From the NCBI RefSeq assembly GCF_014199255.1, contig NZ_JACIJF010000007.1:123093-187092 (forward strand): a DNA stretch of 64,000 nt. The letters are read 5' to 3'. Below are positions 1-8,364 of this stretch, one piece after another. Position 1 is the stretch's first letter, and each line of letters opens with the position of its first letter. Both the position numbers and the translations under genes were made by a program. This DNA comes from Sphingomonas xinjiangensis (GTDB lineage: Bacteria > Pseudomonadota > Alphaproteobacteria > Sphingomonadales > Sphingomonadaceae). Under the pieces are notes generated by a model. The model searched no databases. It saw nothing but the letters and a program-made list of their open reading frames with translations, and was not told the origin of the DNA.

Positions 1-1
1 C

Positions 2-955
2 ACCCCCGGCACGGAGAAGGGGTTCGGCGATTGGGAAGTGGCGTGCGACAACAGCCGGGCATGCGAGATGACCTCGCTGATCCCTGAGGAAGCCGAATGG
101 CCGGAGGACGGGCCGCTCAACGTGTCGGTTGCGCGGGAAGCAGGCCCGGCTGCGGGATTTGATGTGACCATCGAAACCGGCGAGATGAAAGGTGTGGTCG
201 CGGTCAAGATCGACGGAGCGGAAGTGGTTCGCAACACGCCCGCCAAGGGCGGCATCCGCATTACCGGTGCCGAAGCGGCGCGGATCGTAGCGGCAATGGC
301 CAATGGCACCGCGATGCGGATCGAACATGCGGGCAAGCTCGTGATGACCGTGCCGCTCAGCGGGTCGGCGGCGGCGCTGCGCTTCATCGAAGCCGAGCAG
401 GGACGTGCCGGCACGGTTACTGCCGCGGTGGCCAAGGGCGCCAAACCAGCTTCCAGCGTGCCGGCCGCGATCGCAGCGCCGCAAGTGGCTGCGCTGCGTG
501 CCTCGGGCAAGCCGGCCGCGATCACCAAGGCGCTGAAGGCGCGAATGGTGAAGCTGGCCGAGTGCGACGACGCGGGCGAGAGCGATCCGATGGAAGTGTC
601 GACCGCGGCGCTGGGCGGCGGGGCGACGCTGGCGCTGCTGCCGTGCCTTTCCGGCGCGTACAACACGCTGCTGGTGCCGTTCGTGGTGCGCGGCGGCACG
701 GTTGCAGTGGCCGATCTCGACTATAGCAACGAAGGGTCGGACACCGCGCCCATGCTGACCAACGGCTGGTGGGAGGCCGAGCGCAGCGTGCTGAGCAGCC
801 GGGCCAAGGGGCGGGGGATCGGCGATTGCGGCGAATCGGCCGAATATGTGTGGGACGGACGCAGGTTTCGGCTGATCGAGCTGCGGTCGATGGACCCATG
901 CCGGGGATCGACCAATTGGCTGCGCCGCTGGACGGCGAAGCCGGTGTTCCGTTGA
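2..955 (+). CDS. DUF1176 domain protein, 5' end outside window
   Basis: The reading frame is already open at base 2, so the true start and any signal peptide lie upstream of the window. The first visible residues contain GFGDWEVACDNSRAC, the usual N-terminal motif of DUF1176 proteins. The C-terminus holds the family's paired cysteine region (GDCGESAEYVWDG, then DPCRG and a final NWLRRW). DUF1176 proteins are secreted or periplasmic proteins of unknown function, common in sphingomonads. The GTG at position 38 is an internal valine and not a start. The gene is convergent with egtD, with three bases between the stops. The family call is sure; the function is unknown. Confidence 0.85.
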   Translation, partial: TPGTEKGFGDWEVACDNSRACEMTSLIPEEAEWPEDGPLNVSVAREAGPAAGFDVTIETGEMKGVVAVKIDGAEVVRNTPAKGGIRITGAEAARIVAAMANGTAMRIEHAGKLVMTVPLSGSAAALRFIEAEQGRAGTVTAAVAKGAKPASSVPAAIAAPQVAALRASGKPAAITKALKARMVKLAECDDAGESDPMEVSTAALGGGATLALLPCLSGAYNTLLVPFVVRGGTVAVADLDYSNEGSDTAPMLTNGWWEAERSVLSSRAKGRGIGDCGESAEYVWDGRRFRLIELRSMDPCRGSTNWLRRWTAKPVFR

Positions 956-958
956 TAC

Positions 959-1930
959 TCAAGGCGCCTGCGGAACCGGCTGCGCCTCGGCCAAGATAAG
1001 GCTGAACCAGCCCTGTGGGTCGGTCCATTCGCGCACGGGTGTCCAGCCGCCGGCGCGGAGCATCAGGCGCGCACCGCGCTCGCCATATTTGTGGCTGTTT
1101 TCGGTATGGATGGTCTCGCCCGCCGTCATGGAAAAGGGACGCCCTTCCACTTCGAACGCCACGTCGCTCGTGGCCTCCAGATGCATCTCGATGCGCGACG
1201 CTTCGTCGTTCCAGATCGCGCGGTGCCGGAAGGCGTCGAGCGGAATGCTGCCCGCCAGCTCGCGGTTGATCCGATCGAGCAGGTTCAAGTTGAACGCCGC
1301 GGTGACGCCCTGCGCGTCGTCATAGGCGGGGACCAGGATGTCGGGCGATTTCACGCGATCCATGCCGATCAGCAGCTTGGCGCCCTCGCCCAGCCAGACC
1401 CGCATCGCGCGGAGCAGGTCGACTGCCTGATAGGCGTCCATGTTGCCGATGGTCGAACCCGGGAAGAAGCCGAGCTTGGGCATGCCCGCGACCTGTTCGG
1501 GCAGCGGCACCGGGCGGAGGAAATCCGCCTCGACCGGCAGCACCGCGAGGCCGGGGAAATCGGCGGCGAGGTCCCGCGCCGACTGCCGGAGGAAATCGCC
1601 CGAAATGTCGATCGGCACATAGGCCGCTGGTTCGATGCAGCGCAGCAGGATCGGCGTCTTGGCCGAGGAGCCCGACCCGAACTCGACCACGGCCGCGCCC
1701 GCCGTCACGTCCAGATCCGGGCATATCCGCTCGAGCAGCGCGGTTTCAGTGCGGGTGGGATAATATTCGGGCAGCCGAGTGATTGCCTCGAACAGCTCCG
1801 AGCCGCGGCGGTCGTAGAACCAGCGCGCGGGGATCGCGCGCGGGCGGGCGGCAAGACCGGTCAGCACATCGGCGCGGAAATGCGGGTCGGTCAGGCTGGC
1901 TTCGCCCTCGCCCGGCTCCTGCTTGCGCAT
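959..1930 (-). CDS. egtD: L-histidine N-alpha-methyltransferase EgtD
   Basis: EgtD trimethylates histidine to hercynine with SAM, the first step of ergothioneine synthesis. The 323-residue protein has the family start (RWFYDRRGSELFEAITRLPEYYPTRTE), a SAM-binding stretch (VVEFGSGSSAKT), and the C-terminal ENSHKYG segment of the histidine pocket. I chose the ATG at 1930 because it lies two bases after the egtB stop and gives normal family length; a longer frame to 2014 would run antisense-like residues inside egtB. It follows egtB directly, so the pair is almost certainly co-transcribed and translationally coupled. Nothing looks broken. Confidence 0.93.
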   Translation of the reverse strand: MRKQEPGEGEASLTDPHFRADVLTGLAARPRAIPARWFYDRRGSELFEAITRLPEYYPTRTETALLERICPDLDVTAGAAVVEFGSGSSAKTPILLRCIEPAAYVPIDISGDFLRQSARDLAADFPGLAVLPVEADFLRPVPLPEQVAGMPKLGFFPGSTIGNMDAYQAVDLLRAMRVWLGEGAKLLIGMDRVKSPDILVPAYDDAQGVTAAFNLNLLDRINRELAGSIPLDAFRHRAIWNDEASRIEMHLEATSDVAFEVEGRPFSMTAGETIHTENSHKYGERGARLMLRAGGWTPVREWTDPQGWFSLILAEAQPVPQAP

Positions 1931-1931
1931 G

Positions 1932-3308
1932 TCAGAGGTCCTTGGCCAGACGAACGCCGGTGAACTGCCAGCGCTGATGCGGGTAGAAGAAGTTGCGGTA
2001 GCTGGCGCGTGCATGCCCGCGCGGGGTGGCGCAGCTGCCGCCGCGCAGCACGAACTGGCCGCTCATGAACTTGCCGTTATATTCGCCAACCGCCCCTTCG
2101 GGTGGGCGGAAGCCGGGATAAGGACGAAAGGCACTGCCCGTCCATTCCCAGACATCGCCGAAAAAGGCCGGGCCGCCGATGGAGGGGCGTGGCTCGACCG
2201 GGCCGGCGGTGTCGAGTTGATTGCCGCTGGCGGGATCATGTGCGGCGGCGGCGGCTTCCCATTCGAATTCGGTCGGCAGGCGCGCGCCAGCCCAGCTGGC
2301 ATAAGCGTCCGCCTCGAAAAAGCTCACATGGGTGACGGGCGCGGCGGGATCGATCGGGCGGCGGCCGTCCAGCCCGAAGCGAGTCCATACGCCGTCCCGC
2401 TGCTGCCAATATAGCGGCGCGTCGATGCCCTCCCGCTGAACCCAGGTCCAGCCGTCCGACAGCCAATGGCGCGGATCGCGATAGCCGCCATCGGCGATGA
2501 ACGCGGCCCACTCCCCATTGGTGACGGTGCGGTCCGCCAGTGCATGCGGATGCAGCAGCGCGCGGTGGCGCGGCCCTTCGCAATCGAACGCGAAGGGGAG
2601 TGAAGTTGACGAAGTTGCGGTCTGCGCCCGTTCAACTTCACCTCGTGCCTGTGGTGAAGTTGAGTAAGTTGTCGTCCTCACCCGATTATCGACATCGCGT
2701 GAAGTTGAGGAAGTTTCGATGTTCGCGCCGATGCAAACTTCGCCGGTGGCGCCTTCGATCCAACCAATCGGGCCGGGCATGCCGACGGGGACCTTGGGCG
2801 CGCCGGGCCACACCGCCGGTTGAAGCGGGTTGACCGAGAAATGGTGGAGGATGTCGGTCAGCAGCAATTCCTGATGCTGCTCCTCATGATGGCAGCCCAG
2901 CGCCACCAGCGCCTCAGCCTCTGGCGGCAGATCCGGTACCGCGGCGAGCACGGCATTGGTCACCGCAGTGCGATAGGCAAGAATCTCGTCCAGTGACGGG
3001 CGCGACAACAGACCGCGATGCGGCCGGGCGTGGCGCGCGCCCTCCGCCTCATAATAGCTGTTGAACAGGAACGCGAAGCGTTCGTCATGGATGCGATAGC
3101 CAGGCACATGGTCGCGCAACACGAAGGTTTCGAAGAACCAGCTGGTATGCGCGAGGTGCCATTTGGCCGGCGACGCATCGTCCATCGACTGGATCGTCGC
3201 ATCGGCGTCGGAGAGCGGCGCAACCAACGCTTCGGACAACGCCCTTACCTGCGCGAAACGCGCTGAGAGTCCCGCACAAGCCGGGGCCAGACCGCGCTCC
3301 GTTCTCAT
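1932..3308 (-). CDS. egtB: Ergothioneine synthase EgtB with in-frame repeat insertion
   Basis: EgtB is the iron-dependent sulfoxide synthase that joins hercynine to a thiol donor. The 458-residue protein has the DinB-like N-terminal domain with iron ligands (HLAHTSWFFETF near residue 52 and HEEQHQE near 140) and a C-terminal formylglycine-enzyme-like domain (RGGSCATPRGHARASYRNFF). Between CIGANIET and LPFAFDCEGPRH, where family members run almost directly on, there is an extra Ser/Thr/Arg-rich segment of about 36 residues. It is encoded by a repeat array (about 2600-2716). The frame is intact, so the protein may still work with a surface loop. It is the first gene of the egtBD pair, 45 bp from the adenosyltransferase stop. 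Confidence 0.92.
   Translation of the reverse strand: MRTERGLAPACAGLSARFAQVRALSEALVAPLSDADATIQSMDDASPAKWHLAHTSWFFETFVLRDHVPGYRIHDERFAFLFNSYYEAEGARHARPHRGLLSRPSLDEILAYRTAVTNAVLAAVPDLPPEAEALVALGCHHEEQHQELLLTDILHHFSVNPLQPAVWPGAPKVPVGMPGPIGWIEGATGEVCIGANIETSSTSRDVDNRVRTTTYSTSPQARGEVERAQTATSSTSLPFAFDCEGPRHRALLHPHALADRTVTNGEWAAFIADGGYRDPRHWLSDGWTWVQREGIDAPLYWQQRDGVWTRFGLDGRRPIDPAAPVTHVSFFEADAYASWAGARLPTEFEWEAAAAAHDPASGNQLDTAGPVEPRPSIGGPAFFGDVWEWTGSAFRPYPGFRPPEGAVGEYNGKFMSGQFVLRGGSCATPRGHARASYRNFFYPHQRWQFTGVRLAKDL
2600..2716. repeat. GTGAAGTTGANNAAGTT repeat array inside egtB
   Basis: Three direct copies of GTGAAGTTGANNAAGTT lie at about 2600, 2653 and 2699 on the plus strand. One inverted partial copy, TCAACTTCAC, lies at 2632-2641. 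The inverted copy can pair perfectly over 10 bp with the copy on either side. The array length keeps the egtB frame open and encodes the Ser/Thr-rich insertion. I saw no other copy of the 17-base motif in the window. I read it as a small dispersed palindromic element; its identity is unknown. Confidence 0.75.
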
Positions 3309-3353
3309 AATGTTCTTCTATCTCGCAAATGCCCGGCAGTCAAGCCGCGCCGT

Positions 3354-3911
3354 TCAGCGCGACCCGCCTGGTACCCAGAGAACGTCTCCACGCCCGCGAA
3401 AGTTCACCACTCTTGCAGCTACGAACAGCAGATCGGACAAGCGATTGAGATAGCGCAGAACCTCGTCGCGCACCGGCGCTACCTCCGCGGCGGCGATCGC
3501 GCTGCGCTCGGCACGGCGGGCGATGGCGCGGGCGAGGTGCAGCGCCGCCGCGCCGGGATCACCGGCCGGCAGCACGAAGCTGGTCAGCGGCGCGAGCTGG
3601 TCGTTGAGCCCGTCGATGCTCGCCTCCAGCCAGTCCACTTGAGACTGCACGGTGCGCAGCCCGCCTTCCATCTCCGCCGGGGTGGCGAGATCGGCGCCAA
3701 GATCGAACAGGTCGTTCTGAATGCGGGCGAGCAGATCGTCGAAGGCGCCAGCGCCCAGCGCGGCGCGGGCTACGCCGATCGCACTGTTCGCTTCGTCGAC
3801 ATCGCCGATCGCGACCATGCGCGGATCGGCCTTTGATATGCGCGAGCCATCGACCAGGCCGGTGGTGCCGTCGTCGCCGGTGCGGGTGTAGATCTTGTTG
3901 AGCTTGACCAT
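3354..3911 (-). CDS. Cob(I)yrinic acid a,c-diamide adenosyltransferase, PduO type
   Basis: This enzyme transfers the adenosyl group of ATP to cob(I)alamin to make adenosylcobalamin. The 185-residue protein begins MVKLNKIYTRTGDDGTTGLVDG, the ATP-binding N-terminal signature of the PduO family. It ends with the conserved RRAERS and LRYLNRLSDLLFVAAR helices. The ATG at 3911 is preceded by GAGGAG at good spacing, so the longer open frame to 4088 is rejected. It is downstream of gluQ and the HIG1 gene on the same strand and upstream of egtBD. A HIG1-type gene next to a PduO-type gene is a common arrangement in Alphaproteobacteria. Confidence 0.92.
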   Translation of the reverse strand: MVKLNKIYTRTGDDGTTGLVDGSRISKADPRMVAIGDVDEANSAIGVARAALGAGAFDDLLARIQNDLFDLGADLATPAEMEGGLRTVQSQVDWLEASIDGLNDQLAPLTSFVLPAGDPGAAALHLARAIARRAERSAIAAAEVAPVRDEVLRYLNRLSDLLFVAARVVNFRGRGDVLWVPGGSR

Positions 3912-4044
3912 GGGCTCCTCGCGAAGGGCGTTGGCGGGCATAGACGCGGAAAGCGGGATTTGAGCAAGCGGGACTGCCTCATACCTTTCCGAGCGGGCTT
4001 GAGGAGGCGGATCATGCGCAGCATGGTGGCGGTCTTTGCGGCGG

Positions 4045-4101
4045 CCCCTCCACCACGCCCTTCGGGCGCGGTCACCCTCCCCCAGCAAAGCTCTGGGGGA
4101 G
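4045..4101. repeat. REP-like GC-rich palindromic repeat
   Basis: A compound palindrome fills part of the 201-bp gap between the HIG1 gene and the adenosyltransferase gene. The main hairpin pairs CTCCCCCAG (4077-4085) with CTGGGGGAG (4093-4101), next to CCACGCCCTTCGGGCGCGG. It resembles the elements inside gluQ (4745-4885) and between GTA genes (61845-61912). No T-tract follows, so I call it an intergenic REP-like repeat and not an intrinsic terminator. Confidence 0.65.
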
Positions 4102-4112
4102 TTATTTCTTGT

Positions 4113-4343
4113 TCAGCTCCCCGCCGAGGCGAAGAGGAGGATGATCGCGATCAGACCGATCGCCAACGCCTGGAGCAGGATGCGCTGCTGCATGAGCTTG
4201 TTGGACTTCAGAGCGCGCTCGCTCGGCCCCTCGCCTTCCAGGTCGGCCTGAGTCGTGCCGGCCATGTTCACCAATCCTCGAATGAGGACGAACAGGACCG
4301 AGAGGATCACGGCCACGAGCAGGAGGACGAGGAACAGGTTCAT
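4113..4343 (-). CDS. HIG1-domain twin transmembrane protein
   Basis: A 76-residue protein with two hydrophobic helices: about residues 1-22 (MNLFLVLLLVAVILSVLFVL) and 55-74. Between them lies a polar loop with RGLVNMAG and SNKLMQQRI. This fits the short bacterial HIG1 (hypoxia-induced protein) family, whose mitochondrial relatives associate with respiratory complexes. The role in bacteria is not settled. The start at 4343 puts the first helix at the N-terminus and leaves 10 bp after the gluQ stop; the longer frame to 4379 overlaps gluQ and is less likely. Probable operon: gluQ, this gene, adenosyltransferase. Confidence 0.8.
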   Translation of the reverse strand: MNLFLVLLLVAVILSVLFVLIRGLVNMAGTTQADLEGEGPSERALKSNKLMQQRILLQALAIGLIAIILLFASAGS

Positions 4344-4353
4344 GCGAGCGAGC

Positions 4354-5328
4354 CTACGCCTTTGCCGCGGCGAATCCAACCGGCAGCAGACCGGCGCGCA
4401 GGCGATCGGCGAGCGCGCGGCCGTTCTCGCCCGCGAGGCGGAGCGACTCCAGCGTCGGCGCGCCGTGGCGCTTGGCGAGCCGCTGGCCGTCGGGGCCGGT
4501 TAGAAGCCCGTGGTGACGGTATTCGGGGGTGGGGAGATCGAGCAGCGCCTGGAGCAGGCGATGGACGTGGGTCGCCTCGAACAGGTCCTTGCCGCGCACG
4601 ATATGGGTGATGCCTTGGGCAGCGTCGTCGAGCGTGACCGCCAGGTGGTAGCTGGCCGGCGCGTCCTTGCGCGCGAGAATGACGTCGCCATGCGAGCGCG
4701 GGTCCGCGCGGACCCAGCCGGCGAACGCATCGTGCCACCAAATATCCTCCCCGAACTCGTCCCGGGGAGGAGGACCGCCAGCGAAGCTGGGGGTGAAGGG
4801 GTGCGCCGGCATAACCGGTGCGGGGGCGCCGGCCCCTTCACCATCGCTGCGCGACGGCCCCCCTCCCCGAGCAAGCTCGGGGAGGATCTTGAGGGCACGC
4901 TCCACATCGAGCCGCCAGCTATGGGGTTGCGACAGGTCGGCGTCCGCTCCCCCCCGGCATGTACCAGGATACACCGCCCCTTCCGGTCCATGCGGGGCGG
5001 ACAGGCTGGCGGCGATGTCGGCGCGGGTGCAGAAGCACGGATAGAGCAGACCCATGTCCCGCAGTTGGGCCAGCGCGGCCTCGTACCGGTCGAGCCATTG
5101 CGACTGGAAGGTCACCGCGCCGTCCCACTCAAGCCCCAGCCATTCCAGATCGCGCAGGATCCCCTCGACATGCTCGGGCCGGCTGCGGGTGCCGTCGATA
5201 TCCTCCACACGCAGGCTGAAGCGGCCACCCTGCGCGCGGGCGAAATCATGTGCCTGGACCGCCGAAAAGGCGTGACCCAGATGAAGTCGACCGGTCGGGC
5301 TGGGCGCGAAGCGGGTCTGTACGGGCAT
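4354..5328 (-). CDS. gluQ: Glutamyl-Q tRNA(Asp) synthetase, with repeat-derived insert
   Basis: GluQ is a truncated glutamyl-tRNA synthetase that attaches glutamate to queuosine in tRNA(Asp). The 324-residue protein has the HIGH-type motif (RFAPSPTGRLHLGHAFSA), the zinc cysteines (PCFCTR, Y-P-G-T-C), and a KMSKS-like motif as QRLAKRHGA. Family members are usually near 290-300 residues. The excess is a Pro/Gly/Ala-rich stretch, roughly LPELARGGG to PPRDEFGED, encoded by a REP-like repeat (4745-4885) between SWRLDVERA and the conserved HGDVILARKDAPASYHLAV. The frame stays open. The ATG at 5328 is preferred for the family-like N-terminus; GTG 5376 or ATG 5370 are possible. Confidence 0.9.
   Translation of the reverse strand: MPVQTRFAPSPTGRLHLGHAFSAVQAHDFARAQGGRFSLRVEDIDGTRSRPEHVEGILRDLEWLGLEWDGAVTFQSQWLDRYEAALAQLRDMGLLYPCFCTRADIAASLSAPHGPEGAVYPGTCRGGADADLSQPHSWRLDVERALKILPELARGGGPSRSDGEGAGAPAPVMPAHPFTPSFAGGPPPRDEFGEDIWWHDAFAGWVRADPRSHGDVILARKDAPASYHLAVTLDDAAQGITHIVRGKDLFEATHVHRLLQALLDLPTPEYRHHGLLTGPDGQRLAKRHGAPTLESLRLAGENGRALADRLRAGLLPVGFAAAKA
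4745..4885. repeat. REP-like repeat inserted in gluQ coding sequence
   Basis: Two GC-rich palindromes, CCTCCCCGAACTCGTCCCGG at the left and CTCCCCGAGCAAGCTCGGGG at the right, flank a segment rich in CCGGCATAACCGG-type and GGCGCCGGCC stretches. The right palindrome is nearly the same as the one at 61845-61912. The insert is translated within gluQ, keeps the frame, and adds roughly 40-45 residues. It looks like the intergenic REP family of this genome having moved into a gene. Confidence 0.7.
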
Positions 5329-5428
5329 GATTTGGGGGCCTTGACCGCCACTCACGGGCTGTGCTGTCATGACCACGTCACGCTTCCTGGCAAGATGGTG
5401 GGACGTAACACGTCAGGCGAGGGACTGC

Positions 5429-5995
5429 ATGTACCATCCCGATCTGATCCGTCATCCGGACAGCTGCCCCGCGCTGGTGCTGAACGCCGACTACACGCCG
5501 CTCAGTTACTATCCGCTCAGCGTGTGGCCGTGGCAGACCGCGATCAAGGCATTGTTTCTCGAACGCGTCGACGTCGTCTCTTATTACGAGCGGGAGGTGC
5601 GAAGTCCCACCGCGGCGCTGAAGCTTCCTTCGGTGATCGCACTCAAACAATATGTCCGGCCTTCCCAATTTCCCGCCTTTACCCGCTTCAACCTGTTCCT
5701 GCGCGACAAGTTCTGCTGCCAATATTGCGGCTCCCCGCGCGATCTGACCTTCGACCATGTCGTTCCCCGCGCCCAAGGCGGCCGCACCACCTGGGAGAAT
5801 GTCGCCACGGCCTGTGCGCCATGCAACCTCCGCAAGGGCGGACGCACCCCCAAACAGGCCGCAATGCCGCTCCACATCCAGCCGATCCGCCCGACGAGCT
5901 GGCAGTTGCAGGAACATGGCCGCCGCTTCCCGCCGCACCATCTGCACGACACCTGGCGCGACTGGCTGTACTGGGACGTAGAACTGGAGGCTTGA
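5429..5995 (+). CDS. HNH endonuclease family protein
   Basis: A 188-residue protein with a zinc-bound HNH (beta-beta-alpha metal) nuclease core: CQYCGSPRDLTFDHVVPRAQ, then ENVATACAPCNLRKGGRTP. The two CxxC pairs flank the DH motif, as in the single-domain HNH proteins widespread in Alphaproteobacteria and Cyanobacteria. Their physiological substrate is not known. The start at 5429 (MYHPDLIRHPD) follows an AGGCGAGGG ribosome site; the longer frame from 5369 has none. It is divergent from gluQ, and I see no restriction or phage partner next to it, so a housekeeping repair-type role is more likely than defence. Confidence 0.88.
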   Translation: MYHPDLIRHPDSCPALVLNADYTPLSYYPLSVWPWQTAIKALFLERVDVVSYYEREVRSPTAALKLPSVIALKQYVRPSQFPAFTRFNLFLRDKFCCQYCGSPRDLTFDHVVPRAQGGRTTWENVATACAPCNLRKGGRTPKQAAMPLHIQPIRPTSWQLQEHGRRFPPHHLHDTWRDWLYWDVELEA

Positions 5996-6077
5996 GCGTT
6001 ACGCTGTATCACTATACTAGCACACGTTCCGCCGCTAAGCCTTTGAAACGGGGCCGGCGATCTCCTAGGAATGGTGG

Positions 6078-8312
6078 ATGGCGCGTGACTCCGGCTCTGA
6101 CGATATGCGATTTCCCCTGCGGCGGCGCGCCGCGGAGGCGGACATCGGAGAAGCACGGCCGTGGCGGCCGGTAAGCGCGCCCCGGCCCGAACCGCTCGAT
6201 CTGGGCGGCGCCTCGCCATCCTACCGCCAAGCTGACGATCCGTACCGGCCAGGCCCGCCGCCGCCACCGCCGCCACCGCTGCCGCCTTTTCCCGACGGGA
6301 GCGCGGCCGAGCCGGAGGCGTATTCCACCAACCTGCCCGCTCCGCCACGGCCGCGGCGCAACGTGCTGCGCTGGATCAGCCGGGGCATCGCCGCGCTAAT
6401 CCTGTTGTTCTTCGTGGCAGTGGGCTGGCTGGCGGTGACCGCGCCGCTCAACAAGTCGCTCCAGCCGCCGGTGCCACCGTCGATCACCTTGCTGGCCAGC
6501 GACGGCACGCCCATCGCGCGGCGCGGCGGGGTGATCGGCGATCCTGTCGATGTGACCAAGCTGCCCGAGCATGTCCGCGACGCGTTCGTCGCGATCGAGG
6601 ATCGGCGCTTCTACAGCCATTGGGGCGTCGATCCGCGCGGCATCCTGCGCGCGGCGTGGCACAACACCACCTCCAGCGGCAGGTCGCAGGGCGCCAGCAC
6701 GATCACCCAGCAGCTGGCCAAGAACGCCTTCCTGACCCTGGATCGCACCGCAACCCGGAAGTTCCAGGAAGTGCTGATCGCCTTCTGGTTGGAGGCGTGG
6801 CTGACCAAGGACGAGATCCTGTCGCGCTATTTGTCCAACGTGTATTTCGGCGACAATGCCTACGGGCTGCGCGCCGCGTCGCAGCATTATTTCAGCGTCG
6901 AGCCCGAGCGGATGACCGTGAGCCAAGCGACGATGCTCGCCGGGCTGGTCAAGGCGCCGTCGCGATTGGCGCCGACCGATAATTTGGCGGGCGCGCGCGA
7001 ACGGCAGAAGCTGGTGGTCGGCGCGATGGTCGATGCCGGGCTGCTCACGCAAGCCGAGGGGCGGCGCGTGCGCCCGGCAGTGCTGCGGGTGAGCAAGAGC
7101 AAGGAGCTGCCCAACGGCACGTATTTTGCCGACTGGGTGCTGCCCCAGGCGCGCGACCGGGCGGGCGGCGTGGCGACCGAGCAGGAAGTGCGCACCACGC
7201 TTGACGCCAAGCTCCAGCAGACCGCCGAGCGGGTGGTGAAGAGCGCCGGGCTGCGCGGCACCCAGGTGGCGATGGTCGCGATGAAGCCCGATGGGCGCGT
7301 CGTCGCCATGGTCGGCGGGCGCAATTACGGCCAGAGCCCGTTCAACCGCGCCACCCAGGCACGGCGCCAGCCGGGTTCGACCTTCAAGCTGTTCGTGTAC
7401 CTGGCCGCGCTGCGTTCGGGCATGACTCCCGACACGATGGTGGACGACACGCCGGTGACCATCGGCGACTGGAAGCCAGCGAACAGCGACGGACGCTATG
7501 CCGGACCGATCACGCTGCGCCAGGCCTTTGCCAAGTCGAGTAACGTGGTCGCGGCGCGGCTGACCAACGAACTGGGCGTGCGCGCCGTGACCCGGGCGGC
7601 GCGCGACCTGGGCATTTCCACCCCGATCGGCAACGACGCGTCGATCGGGCTGGGCACTTCGGGCGTGTCGCTGCTCGAGCTGACCGCGGCCTATGCAGCG
7701 ATCGCGAACGGCAGCTACCCGGTGCGGCCGAGCGGGCTCGATCAGGTGGAAGAAGCCGATGACTGGCTGGCCAAGCGGCTGGGCGGGGCGAGCCGGATTC
7801 CGGGCGGCGAGCTGGAGGATCTTCGCTCGCTGCTGGCAACGGTGGTGGAAGGCGGCACCGGGCGCAGTGCGGCGCTTCCCATTCCGGCGTTCGGCAAGAC
7901 CGGCACGACGCAGGACGCGCGCGACGCGCTGTTCGTCGGCTGGGCGGGCGACTTGGTAGTGGGCGTGTGGATCGGCAACGACGACAATTCGCCGATCCCG
8001 GGCGCGTCGGGTGGCGGGCTGCCGGCGCGGATCTGGCGCGACTTCATGGTCCGCGCGATGGACCTGAAGCTGCCGCCGCCTCCGCCGGTCGAGGTTGAAG
8101 GCGACAATGCCGTCAGCCTGGACGATGTGCTGAACGGCGTCGGTGACATGATCGAGGGCGCCGGCATCGACACCGAAGTGATCGACCCGCGCGCCGCGCC
8201 CTTTGAGGGCGAGGAAGAGGCCGGTCCGCCGCTGCGGCGGGGCAACAGCCGGCGTGGCAGGGACGAGGAAGCAAGCGAAGGGGAGCCGCCGGAAGACGAT
8301 CCGGGCTTCTGA
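6078..8312 (+). CDS. Class A penicillin-binding protein (PBP1 type)
   Basis: Bifunctional peptidoglycan synthase. The 744-residue protein has a Pro-rich cytoplasmic N-terminus with a run of about eight prolines (near residue 60), one membrane anchor (IAALILLFFVAVGWLAV), a GT51 glycosyltransferase domain (VAIEDRRFYSHWGVDPRG, GASTITQQLAKN), and a transpeptidase domain. That domain carries STFK (near residue 435), SSN (near 485) and KTGTT (near 615). The C-terminal tail is acidic and Arg-rich. The ATG at 6078 follows AGGAATGGTGG. All catalytic motifs are present, so it should be active in the inner membrane and periplasm. Confidence 0.95.
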   Translation: MARDSGSDDMRFPLRRRAAEADIGEARPWRPVSAPRPEPLDLGGASPSYRQADDPYRPGPPPPPPPPLPPFPDGSAAEPEAYSTNLPAPPRPRRNVLRWISRGIAALILLFFVAVGWLAVTAPLNKSLQPPVPPSITLLASDGTPIARRGGVIGDPVDVTKLPEHVRDAFVAIEDRRFYSHWGVDPRGILRAAWHNTTSSGRSQGASTITQQLAKNAFLTLDRTATRKFQEVLIAFWLEAWLTKDEILSRYLSNVYFGDNAYGLRAASQHYFSVEPERMTVSQATMLAGLVKAPSRLAPTDNLAGARERQKLVVGAMVDAGLLTQAEGRRVRPAVLRVSKSKELPNGTYFADWVLPQARDRAGGVATEQEVRTTLDAKLQQTAERVVKSAGLRGTQVAMVAMKPDGRVVAMVGGRNYGQSPFNRATQARRQPGSTFKLFVYLAALRSGMTPDTMVDDTPVTIGDWKPANSDGRYAGPITLRQAFAKSSNVVAARLTNELGVRAVTRAARDLGISTPIGNDASIGLGTSGVSLLELTAAYAAIANGSYPVRPSGLDQVEEADDWLAKRLGGASRIPGGELEDLRSLLATVVEGGTGRSAALPIPAFGKTGTTQDARDALFVGWAGDLVVGVWIGNDDNSPIPGASGGGLPARIWRDFMVRAMDLKLPPPPPVEVEGDNAVSLDDVLNGVGDMIEGAGIDTEVIDPRAAPFEGEEEAGPPLRRGNSRRGRDEEASEGEPPEDDPGF

Positions 8313-8364
8313 CGCGCGCACGACCGGTTGACGCCGGACCGCGCGCGGGCCCAAGGGACTGAGC

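Noticed and set aside
5992..6018. Possible promoter TTGAGC ... TATACT upstream of the penicillin-binding protein gene
   Set aside because: The spacer is only 15 bases and the -35 element overlaps the HNH stop; too weak to list.
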